Positions 6,934-17,124 of a DNA stretch of 36,987 nt are shown in pieces. The notes under the pieces were generated by a model that saw only the letters and a list, made by a program, of their open reading frames with translations, searched no databases and had not been told where the DNA came from. The stretch is from Accumulibacter sp. (GTDB taxonomy: Bacteria; Pseudomonadota; Gammaproteobacteria; Burkholderiales; Rhodocyclaceae), in NCBI GenBank assembly GCA_016789495.1, contig JAEUOJ010000040.1, positions 1 to 36,987 of the forward strand. Reading direction: 5' to 3'. The position numbers were made by a program, and so were the translations under genes. Positions within the stretch are counted from its first letter, which is position 1, and each line of letters opens with the position of its first letter.

Positions 6934-8015
6934 TTTGCATTCAACATCCTCTGGTCGGGTGGCGAAAGATGAGAGAAAAGTATCTTGCGGATCGGTGTCG
7001 GCAGCGCGGCGTTTGCGATCTGCTCGCACGCCAACCATTGCCAACCATCTTCACCGGCGGCTTGTCCGAGAACGCGGACGGTGCACGGCAGGATGTCGAT
7101 CATCAGCCGGAAATGGCTGAAATCGTGGCGGACGGTGCAAACTTCGCCGAGGGACAGCAATTCGCTGCCGTGCCGCTGCGCGAAGTGTGAGGCGTCGTCG
7201 GCGACGCCCTCGGGGAGCGTCAGCAGTCCTCCCCAGATACCGAGCGGTGGCCGGCGTTCGAGCAGTACCTGCCGCCCGTCGGTCAACAGCAGCACCTGAC
7301 GGCGTTGCTGCGGCAAGGTTTTGCCTTGCCGGGGGGGCGGCAGTTCGGCTTGCCGGTTGTGGCGGCGGGCCAGGCAGATCGCATGCAACGGGCAGAGGTC
7401 GCAGGACGGTCGACGGCTGGTACAGATCGTCGCGCCAAGATCCATCATCCCCTGGCTATAACTTTCGATGTCATGGTCTGGCAAGAGTGACTCGGCCAGT
7501 TCCCACAATTGCCGTTCGAGGCGAGCGGAGGACGGCTGTCCTTCGATAGCGAAACAGCGAACCAATACCCGTTTGACGTTGCCGTCGAGAATTGCCGCGC
7601 GCTTGCCAAAGGCGAATACGGTGATCGCCGCCGCCGTTGACCGGCCGATGCCGGGCAATTGGGCGATTTCTTCCAGGTTTTCGGGAAAACGTCCGGCATG
7701 GTTGTGGACGAGCGTCTGCGCGCAGTGATGCAAATGGCGTGCCCGGGCGTAATAACCCAGTCCGGACCATAGTTCGAGCACGCTGGTCAGCGGCGCGACG
7801 GCCAATGCCTGCATGTCCGGGAAACGGTCGAGGAAACGGGCATAGTAAGGCCGCACCGTCCGCACCTGCGTTTGTTGCAGCATGATTTCCGACAGCCAAA
7901 CCCGGTAAGCGTCACGGGTATTTTGCCACGGCAAGTCGTGCCGGCCATGTCGCAGTTGCCAGAGAATCACCAGGCTGGCGAAGCTGTCGGAATCGTCGAC
8001 TGATGAATTTGTCAT
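6930..8015 (-). CDS. mutY: A/G-specific adenine glycosylase MutY
   Basis: This 361-aa base-excision repair enzyme removes adenine mispaired with 8-oxoguanine or guanine. Seen in the sequence are the catalytic-glutamate segment WLSEIMLQQTQV (Glu43), the helix-hairpin-helix LPGIGRSTAAAI, LDGNVKRVLVR, and the iron-sulfur loop with spacing C-x6-C-x2-C-x5-C in CTSRRPSCDLCPLHAIC. A C-terminal Nudix-like 8-oxoG recognition domain follows, with PPLGIWGGLLTLPEG and HDFSHFRL. Length matches the family. Upstream in-frame ATGs exist (8045 and further), but the residues before 8015 do not look like MutY. No strong ribosome-binding site is visible at the chosen start, so the exact N-terminus is uncertain. 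Confidence 0.95.
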   Translation of the reverse strand: MTNSSVDDSDSFASLVILWQLRHGRHDLPWQNTRDAYRVWLSEIMLQQTQVRTVRPYYARFLDRFPDMQALAVAPLTSVLELWSGLGYYARARHLHHCAQTLVHNHAGRFPENLEEIAQLPGIGRSTAAAITVFAFGKRAAILDGNVKRVLVRCFAIEGQPSSARLERQLWELAESLLPDHDIESYSQGMMDLGATICTSRRPSCDLCPLHAICLARRHNRQAELPPPRQGKTLPQQRRQVLLLTDGRQVLLERRPPLGIWGGLLTLPEGVADDASHFAQRHGSELLSLGEVCTVRHDFSHFRLMIDILPCTVRVLGQAAGEDGWQWLACEQIANAALPTPIRKILFSHLSPPDQRMLNAK

Positions 8016-8337
8016 GATCAGGAGGTTGTTGCTTTCCAGGCGCATTGCGGCCAGCGAGTGAAATATCTCCGCGAGACCGGGCCGATTCGTCTCGACAGTC
8101 CATGTCGGCGCGCGGATAATCGACGCTGCTGCGCGCGGTGGTCGGGGCGACCTCCCTCGGACACGGTCGATCGGCAATAACGAGACGATCCGATGGCGGC
8201 TTGGCGTAACGGGCAGCCGAATCCGGCAAGTGGGAGAACTCGACTCACCCTGACGGTCGGGGTGATTGATGAGCTTTGTACGACATATTGGACGAGAGGA
8301 ATCTTAGCATGTCCGCAATACCCGGCTGGAGCACTTG
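8016..8337. other. Divergent intergenic region between mutY and the flavin reductase gene
   Basis: About 320 bp with no supported gene. It should contain the promoters of both flanking genes. Possible extended N-terminal frames of mutY run into it but lack family resemblance. I see no clear operator, repeat or RNA gene. Confidence 0.4.
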
Positions 8338-8910
8338 ATGTCCAGAACAGTGGGCCTGCCCGCAATGCGGCAATTGACCGATTCCTTGTCCGAACGTGGC
8401 GAGGCACGGCCGGCAACGTCCGCCAGGCGTGCTGATGACACTCGCTGGCGCGCCTTCCGTGATGCGCTCGGCCAGTTCGCTACCGGCGTCACCGTGCTGA
8501 CCACCCGGACGGCGGCGGGTACGCCGATTGGGGTGACGATCAGCTCTTTCAATACCGTTTCTCTCGATCCGCCATTGATTTTGTGGAGCTTGTCGCTGAC
8601 CTCGCCCAAACTCGACCTTTTTCGGCACGCCGATCATTACGCGGTCAATGTGTTGACGATGAATCAATCGGCGGTTGCCGACTGGTTTGCCTCGTCCGAT
8701 GACGATCGTTTCGCAGGATTCCGGATACACGATGGCCTAGGCGGTATTCCATTGCTGGAGGAGTGCGCGGCATGGTTCGAATGCACGCCGGAGGCGATGC
8801 ATCCAGGCGGCGATCACCTGATTTTTGTCGGGCGCGTGGCGCGATTTTCTTTGGGAAACGGCCGACAGCCGCTCATTTTTCATGCCGGTCGTTACCGGCA
8901 ACTGGCATAG
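8338..8910 (+). CDS. Flavin reductase domain protein (HpaC/RutF-like)
   Basis: This 190-aa protein has about 40 variable N-terminal residues and then the flavin reductase-like split-barrel domain. It contains FRDALGQFATGVTVLTTR, the core GTPIGVTISSFNTVSLDPPL and the C-terminal GGDHLIFVGRV. The family binds FMN or FAD and supplies reduced flavin to two-component monooxygenases using NAD(P)H. Some members act on their own. No monooxygenase gene is nearby, so the partner is unknown. The ATG at 8338 has GGAG (8328-8331) six bases upstream. It stands alone on its strand. Confidence 0.85.
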   Translation: MSRTVGLPAMRQLTDSLSERGEARPATSARRADDTRWRAFRDALGQFATGVTVLTTRTAAGTPIGVTISSFNTVSLDPPLILWSLSLTSPKLDLFRHADHYAVNVLTMNQSAVADWFASSDDDRFAGFRIHDGLGGIPLLEECAAWFECTPEAMHPGGDHLIFVGRVARFSLGNGRQPLIFHAGRYRQLA

Positions 8911-9371
8911 CGATCCGTAGCCGCAGAAGTGGCCCGGTTGGTTTGATCACAACCAGGCGCAAGGTAAGCGGTCCTTGGGTGACGGAGTGGAGCGGCATGA
9001 TTCACGCCGCCATCCGACCAGCACGTTGCCGTCTGGCGGACAGACCCGGAAACGAGTGAAGTAAGGTGGCCCTTGTCCGATCGACCGAAGCTCAGGCCTT
9101 GCATAACCAATCAGCACGGCCAGGCGGGCTTGGCGTCGTTTGCCCTGTCGGAGAGATGCGCCAATCAGCGGCTCCAGGGCTGTTTGGCGGCCTATCTGTA
9201 ACCGGTGGCGCGGAGAGGGCATGTTCGCTCTTCGACAATCGGCGATGAATGAAGCCGGGCGACCCGTGGTGAGCAGGCAGCCCGGCCCGAATTCGTAATC
9301 TCCGCTTAACCCAAGTTGTTGTTGCCGTTCTTTCGCATCGTCTGATGAGACGTAGAGGAGCGGGGACGTTG
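8911..9371. other. 460-bp region without a supported gene
   Basis: This lies between the 3' ends of the flavin reductase gene (+) and ftsZ (-), so it is a convergent 3' region. In many proteobacteria lpxC follows ftsZ, but nothing like LpxC is present here. A small CGTCT-GATG-AGACG hairpin (9339-9352) is near the ftsZ end but has no T run. No other feature is seen. Confidence 0.5.
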
Positions 9372-10538
9372 CTAATTGACCTGTTTCCTGAGAAACGCCG
9401 GGATGTCATAACGATCGACACCGCTGTTGGCCAGTGCCTCGACCGTCGCGCTGCGCCCTTTGCGGACGATGGCTGGCACCTGGTCGAGACTGGAATAATC
9501 GATCGGACCGCCATGGTTGTGGTCGGTGCCGGTCGCCGACAGGGAGGTATTGTTGATCACCTCGAAGGTTTGCCGTTTGGCCTGTGGCTGACCCAGCCCA
9601 GTGGCCACCACTGTCACCCGGATATCCTCGCCCATTTGTTCGTCATAAACGGCGCCGAAGATGATGTGTGCGTCATCGGCGGCGAAAGCCCGGACGGTGC
9701 TCATCACTTCATTGACTTCCTTCATTTTGAGCGAACGAGTGGCGGTGATATTGACCAGCACGCCCTTGGCTCCGGATAGGTTGACGCCCTCCAGAAGTGG
9801 CGAGGCAATGGCGCGTTCGGCCGCAATGCGGGCCCGGTCGACGCCGGCGGCACTGGCCGAACCCATCATCGCCATGCCCATTTCGCCCATCACCGTGCGC
9901 ACATCCTCGAAGTCGACATTGACCAGGCCGGGGAAATTGATGATCTCGGCGATCCCGCCGACCGCGTTGCGCAACACATTGTCGGCGGCCTTGAAGGCAT
10001 CGTCCATCGAAACGTCGTCACCGAGCACGTCCATCAGACGATCATTGAGGATCACGATCAACGAATCGACGGTTTTCTGCAGTTCGGCAATCCCTGCTTC
10101 GGCGACTTTCAGACGCTTGCCTTCGAAGGCAAACGGTTTGGTGACCACGGCGACGGTCAGCACGCCCAGTTCCTTGGCCACTTCGGCGACGATCGGCGCC
10201 GCGCCGGTACCGGTTCCACCGCCCATGCCGGCGGTGATGAACACCATGTGCGCGCCACGCAACGCCTCGGCGATCGTTTCGCGTTCTTCGATAGCCGCGC
10301 TGCGGCCAGCTTCCGGTTTGGCGCCGGCACCGAGACCGGTTTTGCCGAGTTGGAGTTTTTGAATGGCGATGCTGCGGTTCAATGCTTGCGAGTCGGTATT
10401 GGCGGCGATGAAATCGACCCCATTGACTCCTTCGCGGATCATGTGATCGACGGCGTTGCCGCCCGCGCCACCGATCCCGATGACCTTGATGATGGTTTCG
10501 AGTTCGCCTTTTTCTTCTTTATCGATGATTTCAAACAT
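9372..10538 (-). CDS. ftsZ: Cell division GTPase FtsZ
   Basis: This 388-aa tubulin homologue polymerises into the Z ring at mid-cell. The sequence shows the N-terminal nucleotide site KVIGIGGAGGNAV, the tubulin signature GGGTGTG (106-112), the T7 loop region with NVDFEDVRTVM, a short variable linker, and the C-terminal YDIPAFLRKQ tail that binds FtsA and other partners. A very good ribosome-binding site (AGAGGAGG) precedes the ATG. There are 64 bases between ftsA and ftsZ, the widest gap in the cluster. This suggests ftsZ has its own translation control and perhaps its own promoter. It is the last gene of the dcw cluster. Confidence 0.98.
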   Translation of the reverse strand: MFEIIDKEEKGELETIIKVIGIGGAGGNAVDHMIREGVNGVDFIAANTDSQALNRSIAIQKLQLGKTGLGAGAKPEAGRSAAIEERETIAEALRGAHMVFITAGMGGGTGTGAAPIVAEVAKELGVLTVAVVTKPFAFEGKRLKVAEAGIAELQKTVDSLIVILNDRLMDVLGDDVSMDDAFKAADNVLRNAVGGIAEIINFPGLVNVDFEDVRTVMGEMGMAMMGSASAAGVDRARIAAERAIASPLLEGVNLSGAKGVLVNITATRSLKMKEVNEVMSTVRAFAADDAHIIFGAVYDEQMGEDIRVTVVATGLGQPQAKRQTFEVINNTSLSATGTDHNHGGPIDYSSLDQVPAIVRKGRSATVEALANSGVDRYDIPAFLRKQVN

Positions 10539-10602
10539 TGATGCCTCCTCTGCAAAAATAAGCCATTTGTAAAAATCGGAATTTGGTCGTAGACCACTTG
10601 CT

Positions 10603-11832
10603 CTAGAAGTTTTTCTCGAACCAGGACTTCATGCGGCCGAAGACCTGCTTGACATCGCGCGTCTCGCGCACTTTCAATCCGCGCTTGCGCTGGGTCTGTG
10701 CCTCCATCAACAAACCGCAGGCCGTGGAGAAACGAGGGCTTTGCACGACGTCGGCAAGAGCGCCCTGGTATTTTGGGATGCCGAGTCGAACGGGCATGTG
10801 GAAGATCTCTTCGCCAAGCTCGACCATCCCGGGCATCACCGAGGCGCCGCCAGTGAGCACGATGCCGGACGAGAGCACATCCTCGAAACGGGAACGGCGT
10901 AACTCGGCCTGGATTAATTCGAAAAGCTCCTCCACCCGCGGTTGGATGACATCGGCCAAAGCTCGTCGGGACAGCTTGCGCGACGGACGATCATCGACCC
11001 CGGCGACATCGAACACGTCATCGGCATCGGCAAGAAGCGCCAGGGCACACCCGTGTTTCCGCTTGATCTCCTCGGCTTCCCGGGTTGGGGTCCGCAAGGC
11101 CATGGCGATGTCGTTGGTCACCTGATCGCCGGCAATCGGGATGACCGAAGTGTGTCGAATGGCACCCTGTGTCCATACCGCCAGATCGGTGGTGCCGCCG
11201 CCGATATCAATCAGGCAGATGCCTAGATCCTTTTCGTCCTCCGACAACACCGCACAACTCGAGGCCAATGGTTGTAGAACCAGGTCGTTGACCTCCAGGC
11301 CGCAGCGGCGGACGCATTTGATGATGTTCTGCGCCGCCGACACCGCGCCAGTGACAATGTGCACCTTCACTTCGAGACGAAAGCCGCTCATGCCGATCGG
11401 TTCGCGGATGCCGTCCTGGTCGTCGATGATGAATTCCTGGGTGAGGATGTGCAGGATTTCCTGATCGGCGGGAATCGGCATCGCGCGCGCGGTTTCGATG
11501 ACCCGATCGACATCCATGGTGGTTACTTCCTTGTCCTTGATCGCCACCATCCCATTCGAATTGAAACTGCGGATGTGGCTGCCGGCGATGCCGGTGTACA
11601 CATCACGCACTTTGCAATCGGCCATCAGTTCGACTTCCTGCAGGACCCGCGAAATGGTCGCCACCGTTTCCTCGATGTTGACCACCACGCCCTTTTTCAG
11701 CCCTTTGGATTCCTGCGAACCGATGCCTATGACGTTCAACCGTCCATCGCCCGTGAGTTCGGCAACCAGCGCGACAATTTTCGAGGTACCGATATCGAGA
11801 CCGACGATCAGATCTTTACTGTCCCTGCTCAT
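10603..11832 (-). CDS. ftsA: Cell division protein FtsA
   Basis: This 409-aa actin-like ATPase tethers FtsZ to the inner membrane and recruits later divisome proteins. The frame begins with KDLIVGLDIGTSKIVALV (phosphate 1 loop), has the 1C subdomain in the first third, the phosphate 2 motif LIDIGGGTTDLAVW, and the adenosine motif SGIVLTGGASVMPGM. It ends in the amphipathic membrane-targeting helix FGRMKSWFEKNF. Its ATG overlaps the ftsQ stop as ATGA. Length and order are as in other proteobacteria. Confidence 0.97.
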   Translation of the reverse strand: MSRDSKDLIVGLDIGTSKIVALVAELTGDGRLNVIGIGSQESKGLKKGVVVNIEETVATISRVLQEVELMADCKVRDVYTGIAGSHIRSFNSNGMVAIKDKEVTTMDVDRVIETARAMPIPADQEILHILTQEFIIDDQDGIREPIGMSGFRLEVKVHIVTGAVSAAQNIIKCVRRCGLEVNDLVLQPLASSCAVLSEDEKDLGICLIDIGGGTTDLAVWTQGAIRHTSVIPIAGDQVTNDIAMALRTPTREAEEIKRKHGCALALLADADDVFDVAGVDDRPSRKLSRRALADVIQPRVEELFELIQAELRRSRFEDVLSSGIVLTGGASVMPGMVELGEEIFHMPVRLGIPKYQGALADVVQSPRFSTACGLLMEAQTQRKRGLKVRETRDVKQVFGRMKSWFEKNF

Positions 11833-12581
11833 TTTTTTCCTTTGACTTCTTGAACGGTTCCGGCGGCGAAGCGTAAGGCGAAGCCGTTGGGGTAACGCAT
11901 GTCCACGGCGATCGGCTGCCCGTGCGGCGAGGCCGACAAAGTCGGGTAGTGATCCACGAAGCGCTGCAGGCGCGTGCGGACCGGCGCTTTCGCCTGCTCA
12001 CGACCCAACTCGATCAACAGTCCGTCCTCCAGCTTGAGCACCCAGGCTTGGCGCGGCGACAACACCACCTGTACCGGCAGATGCCCGGTAGGTTGCAATA
12101 TTTTGGCGAATTCTTCGTGTCTGAGGAGTACTTCGGCCGACGTTCCGGTCGGTCCGCTGAGTTTCGGCAAACTCGTTTCCCGTGGCAAAGTGGCGGCGAA
12201 GATTTCGCCATAGGTATTGACCAGTCGATCGTTGCCATCGCCCCAGAAAGCGGCTGCCCGATGCTCCTCGATGCGTATCTCGACCTGCGATGGCCAGCGG
12301 CGCCAGACCTCGGCACGCCGTACCCAGGGCAATTGTTCCAGCGCCAACCGCAAGGCCTCGATATTGACGGTGAAAAAATTGCCGTGCAGCAACACGCGGA
12401 GCGTCTGTTCGATCTCCCAGCGCCGGACCTGGTGTAACTCGTTGGCCACCCGCACTTCGTTGAGCGGATACAAGCGCCAGCGCGGCGCTCCCCAGATGAC
12501 GGCGGCCACCAGCAGCGCGGCAGCGCCTGCCAGGAACAGCAGGTCGGCAATTGCCGTCAACAGGTGCGGTTTGTGCCACAT
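11829..12581 (-). CDS. ftsQ: Cell division protein FtsQ
   Basis: This 250-aa bitopic membrane protein links early and late divisome proteins and forms a complex with FtsB and FtsL. It has a short cytoplasmic N-terminus, one transmembrane segment at about residues 12-30 (LLFLAGAAALLVAAVIW), then the periplasmic POTRA domain beginning at YPLNEVRV and the beta domain with EHRAAAFWGDGNDRLVNTYG. The start lies three bases after the ddlB stop, and the stop overlaps ftsA. FtsQ sequences are poorly conserved, but gene order and topology make the call firm. Confidence 0.93.
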   Translation of the reverse strand: MWHKPHLLTAIADLLFLAGAAALLVAAVIWGAPRWRLYPLNEVRVANELHQVRRWEIEQTLRVLLHGNFFTVNIEALRLALEQLPWVRRAEVWRRWPSQVEIRIEEHRAAAFWGDGNDRLVNTYGEIFAATLPRETSLPKLSGPTGTSAEVLLRHEEFAKILQPTGHLPVQVVLSPRQAWVLKLEDGLLIELGREQAKAPVRTRLQRFVDHYPTLSASPHGQPIAVDMRYPNGFALRFAAGTVQEVKGKK

Positions 12582-12584
12582 CGT

Positions 12585-13511
12585 TCATCCCAGTGCGGCA
12601 AGAGAAAGTACGCGAATGACCAGCTCGTCGTAGGAAATGCCGGCCGCTCGTGCGGCCATCGGTACCAAGGAATGATCGGTCATTCCCGGCGAGGTGTTGA
12701 TCTCGAGAAAATACACCTGACTGGTGCTGTCGCTAGCCGGTCGGTCGATCAGAAAATCGACCCGACCCCAGCCGCGTCCACCGATGACACGGAAGGCGGC
12801 GAGTGCTTGTTCGCGCAGGAACTGTTCGCGCTCGCTCGGCAGATCGCACGGACAGCGATACGTGGTGTCATCCCGCAGGTACTTCGCGTCATAGTCATAA
12901 AATTCGTTGCTTGGCTCGATTTTGATGATCGGCAAGGCTTGCTCGCCGAGAATGGCGACGGTGTACTCGCCACCGAGAATCGCCCGTTCAGCGATCACCA
13001 GTTTATCGTGCTTTGCCGCCTGTTGATAGGCCACCGGCAACTCGCCACGGGCTTTGACTTTGCTGATTCCGATCGACGACCCTTCGCAGGCCGGTTTGAC
13101 GAACAATGGCAAACCCAGCTCGGCTTCGGTGGCGGCGAAATCGCTGCTGGCGTCGAGTAGGCGATACTCGGGCACCGGCAAACCGGCAGCCCGCCAAAGC
13201 AGCTTGGTCCGCCATTTGTCCATCCCCAGAGCAGAGGCCAGCACGCCACTGCCAGTGTAAGGAATACCCATCAGCTCCAGAGCGCCCTGGATGGTGCCGT
13301 CTTCACCGTAGCGTCCATGCAGGACGATGAACACGCGATCGAAAGCGGTCAATTCGTCGAGTTGGCGCACCGCCGGGTCGAAAGGGTGTGCATCGACCCC
13401 CTGGCGTTGCAAGCTGGCCAACACCCGCGAGCCGCTGTTCAGCGATACCTCGCGCTCCGCCGATCGTCCGCCGAAAAGAACCGCCACTTTGCCAAATTGC
13501 TGCATGTTCAT
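12585..13511 (-). CDS. ddlB: D-alanine--D-alanine ligase
   Basis: This 308-aa ATP-grasp enzyme makes D-Ala-D-Ala for MurF. The N-terminal [19 protein letters not shown] and [20 protein letters not shown] are the D-alanine and substrate-binding segments. [16 protein letters not shown] is in the ATP-grasp region, and [18 protein letters not shown] carries the magnesium-binding Glu and Asn. It starts 12 bases after the murC stop behind a GGGGAG ribosome-binding site. As the dcw-located copy it corresponds to DdlB. Confidence 0.97.
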   Translation of the reverse strand: MNMQQFGKVAVLFGGRSAEREVSLNSGSRVLASLQRQGVDAHPFDPAVRQLDELTAFDRVFIVLHGRYGEDGTIQGALELMGIPYTGSGVLASALGMDKWRTKLLWRAAGLPVPEYRLLDASSDFAATEAELGLPLFVKPACEGSSIGISKVKARGELPVAYQQAAKHDKLVIAERAILGGEYTVAILGEQALPIIKIEPSNEFYDYDAKYLRDDTTYRCPCDLPSEREQFLREQALAAFRVIGGRGWGRVDFLIDRPASDSTSQVYFLEINTSPGMTDHSLVPMAARAAGISYDELVIRVLSLAALG

Positions 13512-13523
13512 CGCCTGCTCCCC

Positions 13524-14912
13524 TCAGCTGGCCGCCAGTTTGCCGGGAACGCCGCCAATCGAACCGGCACCCATGGTCATGATCACGTCGCCATCGCGGG
13601 CGACGTCGCGAATCGCTTGCGGAAGATCATCGATGCGCTCGACAAAAACCGGTTCGACCTTGCCATTGACGCGCAGTGCGCGGGCCAGTGCCCGGCTGTC
13701 GGCGGCGACGATCGGTTGCTCGCCGGCGGCATAGACTTCGGCCAGCACCAGCGCATCGACGCCACTCAATACCTGAACGAAATCCTCGAAACAATCACGG
13801 GTCCGGGTGTAACGATGCGGCTGGAAGGCGAGCAGCAAGCGACGGCCGGGGAAGGCGCCGCGCGCGGCAGCCAGCGTCGCCCGCATTTCGGCGGGATGGT
13901 GACCGTAATCGTCGATTAGCGTGCCGTGACCGCCACTCGGCAGGACAATTTCGCCGTAGCGCTGGAAGCGACGTCCGACGCCGCTGAAATCGCGCAGCGC
14001 GATTTGAATCGCCAAGTCGTCGACGCCCAATTCGCTGGCCACGGCAATCGCCGCCAGCGAATTCAGCACGTTGTGCATCCCCGGCAGATTGAGGATCACC
14101 GGCAAGCGACTGACGCTGCCGTTGACCCGCACACAGTCGTAGTGCATCTGGCCGGCGACCGCGCGGACGTTTTCAGCGCGAACATTGGCTTCGGGTCCTA
14201 AGCCGTAAGTGACGATTTGCTTGCTGACCCGCGGCAGGATTTCGCGGATGTTGGCGTCGTCGGCGCACAGCACGGCGACGCCATAAAAAGGCAGACGCCG
14301 CAGGAAATCGACGAAAGCCTGTTTCAAGCGATTGAAATCGTGCCCGTAGGTCTCCATGTGATCGGCGTCGATGTTGGTGACCACCGACAGTACCGGCGTG
14401 AGGAACAGGAATGACGCGTCGGATTCGTCGGCTTCGGCAACCAGGAATTCGCCCGAACCTAAACGCGCGTTGGCGCCGGCGGCGTTGAGACGACCGCCGA
14501 TGACGAATGTCGGGTCCATGCCGCCTTGTGCGAGAATCGAGGCCACCAAGCTGGTGGTGGTGGTCTTGCCGTGCGTGCCGGCGACGGCGATGCCCTGTTT
14601 CAGGCGCATCAGTTCGGCCAGCATCTGCGCGCGCGGCACCACCGGAGTGTGCCTTTGCCGGGCGGCGACCACTTCCGGGTTGTCGTCCTTGACCGCCGAC
14701 GAGACGACCACCGCATCGGCGCCATCGACATTCGCGGCGTGGTGCCCGAGCACGATGCGGATGCCGAGCGAAGCCAGGCGCCGGGTTGTCGCGTTATCGG
14801 CCAAGTCCGAACCGCTGACCGAGAACTCCAGATTGGCGAGCACTTCGGCAATGCCGCTCATCCCGGCACCACCAATGCCTACGAAGTGAATATTCTTTAC
14901 TTTGTGTTTCAC
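13524..14912 (-). CDS. murC: UDP-N-acetylmuramate--L-alanine ligase MurC
   Basis: This 462-aa cytoplasmic ligase adds L-Ala to UDP-MurNAc, the first Mur ligase step. Motifs are [20 protein letters not shown] (UDP-binding Rossmann domain), the ATP loop [16 protein letters not shown], the central [10 protein letters not shown] and the C-terminal [11 protein letters not shown] chose the GTG at 14912, which overlaps the murG stop as GTGA and has GAGGAA nine bases upstream. An in-frame GTG at 14930 would add six residues and lies inside murG. Confidence 0.97.
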   Translation of the reverse strand: MKHKVKNIHFVGIGGAGMSGIAEVLANLEFSVSGSDLADNATTRRLASLGIRIVLGHHAANVDGADAVVVSSAVKDDNPEVVAARQRHTPVVPRAQMLAELMRLKQGIAVAGTHGKTTTTSLVASILAQGGMDPTFVIGGRLNAAGANARLGSGEFLVAEADESDASFLFLTPVLSVVTNIDADHMETYGHDFNRLKQAFVDFLRRLPFYGVAVLCADDANIREILPRVSKQIVTYGLGPEANVRAENVRAVAGQMHYDCVRVNGSVSRLPVILNLPGMHNVLNSLAAIAVASELGVDDLAIQIALRDFSGVGRRFQRYGEIVLPSGGHGTLIDDYGHHPAEMRATLAAARGAFPGRRLLLAFQPHRYTRTRDCFEDFVQVLSGVDALVLAEVYAAGEQPIVAADSRALARALRVNGKVEPVFVERIDDLPQAIRDVARDGDVIMTMGAGSIGGVPGKLAAS

Positions 14913-15967
14913 TGGGCTATTTCCTCGCACAGCCGCGCGACCTCGGCGGTCGCTTCGGGTTTGGCCAGTTGCCGAGCCTTTTCCGCCATGTCCTGCAACT
15001 CTGCGCGGCTGTGGCGTTGCAGGTGGCTGATGGATTCCGGGGTCAATTCATGCTGCGGGATCAGAATGGCGGCGCCCGCCTTCGATAGAAACCTGGCGTT
15101 GACTGTCTGATGGTCGTCCACGGCGTGCGGGAACGGCACCAGCACGCTGGCAACGCCGGTCGCCGCCAGTTCGGCGATGGTCAGCGCGCCCGAACGGCAT
15201 ATCACCAGGTCGGCCCAGGCGTAAGCGCCGGCCATGTCGTCGATGAAAGCGACGCAGTGCGCCTGCACCCCGGCGTCGGCGTAGTGTTGCCGCAGCGTTG
15301 CCAGATGCCGTTCGCCAGCCTGGTGGACCACCTGCGGACGATCGGCGGGGTCGATCAGCGCCAGTCCCCGCGGGACGATTTCGTTCAATGCCGTCGCGCC
15401 CTGACTGCCGCCAAGGATCAGCCAGTGGGGTGCCTGGTCGCGAGCCGGCAGACGTTCGCTCGGCGGCGGCACTAGGTTCATTTCGGGACGCAGCGGGTTG
15501 CCGACCCAGATGCCGCCGTGTAGCGATTGCGGAAAACCGCAGGCGATCCGATCGGCCAGATGGGCGAGGACGCGATTCGCCAGACCGGCGATCGAATTCT
15601 GTTCGTGAATGATCAGCGGAAAGCCGTGCAGCGCGGCCATCAACCCACCGGGAAAGCTGACATACCCCCCCATGCCAAGCACGACATTCGGCTTGACGCG
15701 GCGGATTTCCCGGCGCGCCTGCCAACAAGCCGAAAACAGACGCCAAGGCAACGCCAGCTTGCGCAGCAAACCCTTGCCACGCAACGCCGCGAAACGTACC
15801 CAGGCCATCTCGTAGCCGCGCGCCGGGATCAGTCTGGCTTCCATCGAATCGGGGGCGCCCATCCAGACCACGCGCCAGTCGCGGCTCTTCAACAGATCGG
15901 CGACGGCCAGTCCCGGGAAGACGTGGCCACCGGTTCCCCCGGCCATCACCAACAGCGTCTTGCTCAT
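14909..15967 (-). CDS. murG: Lipid II synthase MurG
   Basis: This 352-aa peripheral membrane glycosyltransferase adds GlcNAc from UDP-GlcNAc to lipid I. The N-domain has the glycine-rich loop [17 protein letters not shown] and [11 protein letters not shown]. The acceptor region has [14 protein letters not shown]. The C-domain has [12 protein letters not shown] and the UDP-GlcNAc loop [15 protein letters not shown]. The ATG overlaps the ftsW stop as ATGA. A very long frame running upstream through ftsW out of register is spurious. Confidence 0.97.
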   Translation of the reverse strand: MSKTLLVMAGGTGGHVFPGLAVADLLKSRDWRVVWMGAPDSMEARLIPARGYEMAWVRFAALRGKGLLRKLALPWRLFSACWQARREIRRVKPNVVLGMGGYVSFPGGLMAALHGFPLIIHEQNSIAGLANRVLAHLADRIACGFPQSLHGGIWVGNPLRPEMNLVPPPSERLPARDQAPHWLILGGSQGATALNEIVPRGLALIDPADRPQVVHQAGERHLATLRQHYADAGVQAHCVAFIDDMAGAYAWADLVICRSGALTIAELAATGVASVLVPFPHAVDDHQTVNARFLSKAGAAILIPQHELTPESISHLQRHSRAELQDMAEKARQLAKPEATAEVARLCEEIAQ

Positions 15968-17124
15968 AGCTTCGCCCCACGCATCAATTGGCGGTTTTCC
16001 CAGTCGACGCGCAATAGCACCGCCAATGCCAGGCAATTGGCGAGAATCCCCGAACCACCGAAACTCATGAACGGCAAGGTCAGCCCCTTGGTCGGCAGCA
16101 ATCCCATATTGACGCCCATGTTGATGAAACCTTGCACCCCAAGCCAGACGCCCATTCCTTGCGCGACCAGCGCTGAATACAGCCGATCGAGCGATACCGC
16201 TTGCCGGCCGATGGCGAAGGCCCGCTGGACGACTAGTCCGAAGAGGACGATCACCGTCAACACGCCAAAAAATCCGAGCTCTTCGGCAATCACGGCCAAC
16301 AGGAAGTCGGTGTGCGCTTCCGGCAGATAGAACAGTTTTTCGACGCTGGCGCCGAGGCCGACGCCCATCCATTCGCCGCGGCCGAAGGCGATCAGCGCAT
16401 GCGAAAGTTGATAGCCACGACCGAATGCATCGGACCAGGGATCCATGAAGCCAAAAATCCGGTCGCGGCGATACGGTGAAAAAATGATCAGCGCGGCGAA
16501 CGCCACCGCCAGCAGCAGGATCAGAATGACGAACAGCCGCGCGCGCATGCCGCCAAGAAAGAGAATCCCCATGGCCACCGAGATGATCACCACGAAGGCA
16601 CCGAAATCGGGTTCCTTGAGCAGCAGCACGCCAACGGCGAACATCGCGCTGGCCAAGGGCAGAAAAGCGCGCTTGAGATTGTGCATGTACGGCATTTTCC
16701 GGGTGGTGTAATCGGCGGCGTAAAGTACGGCAAACAGCTTCATCATTTCGGACGGCTGCAGATTGACCACCAGCAGCGGCAGCCAGCGCCGCGCCCCGTT
16801 GACGTCCCGGCCCACGCCGGGAACCAGCACCAGCGCCAACAGCACGAAGCCGATGACGAACAGCCATGGCGACCAGCGCTGCCAGGCCGGCAAGGGCACC
16901 TGGAAAGCGGCCGCCGCCGCGACCAGACCGATGGTCACGAAAACGGCGTGGCGAATCAAGAAGTAGGTTGGTTGATAACCGCTCATCTTGCCGGCCTCGG
17001 CGGTAGCCATGGATGCGGAATAGACCATCACCATGCCGAACAACAGCAGCATCAAGCCGCTCCAGAGCAGTGCCAGGTCGATTTCCGATGGCAGTCGTCG
17101 CGGCAAATCCAGTGCGCGTAACAT
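15964..17124 (-). CDS. ftsW: Septal peptidoglycan glycosyltransferase FtsW
   Basis: This 386-aa SEDS-family polytopic membrane protein polymerises lipid II at the septum together with FtsI. About ten transmembrane segments are visible. Conserved loops include GVGRDVNGARRWL, NLQPSEMMKLFAVLY, LLLKEPDFGAFVVI, and the periplasmic loop GRGEWMGVGLGASVEKLFYL followed by HTDFLLAVIAEELGF. The C-terminal GLLPTKGLTLPFMSFGGSGI is also diagnostic. The start ATG at 17124 overlaps the murD stop by one base (TGATG). Upstream in-frame residues are murD out of frame. Confidence 0.97.
   Translation of the reverse strand: MLRALDLPRRLPSEIDLALLWSGLMLLLFGMVMVYSASMATAEAGKMSGYQPTYFLIRHAVFVTIGLVAAAAAFQVPLPAWQRWSPWLFVIGFVLLALVLVPGVGRDVNGARRWLPLLVVNLQPSEMMKLFAVLYAADYTTRKMPYMHNLKRAFLPLASAMFAVGVLLLKEPDFGAFVVIISVAMGILFLGGMRARLFVILILLLAVAFAALIIFSPYRRDRIFGFMDPWSDAFGRGYQLSHALIAFGRGEWMGVGLGASVEKLFYLPEAHTDFLLAVIAEELGFFGVLTVIVLFGLVVQRAFAIGRQAVSLDRLYSALVAQGMGVWLGVQGFINMGVNMGLLPTKGLTLPFMSFGGSGILANCLALAVLLRVDWENRQLMRGAKL

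Noticed and set aside
9339..9352. Small hairpin after ftsZ as a terminator
   Set aside because: The stem is only five pairs and no T run follows on the minus strand.
9661..10362. 233-codon plus-strand frame opposite ftsZ
   Set aside because: It is a Ser/Thr/Ala-rich antisense shadow of a well-recognised ftsZ.
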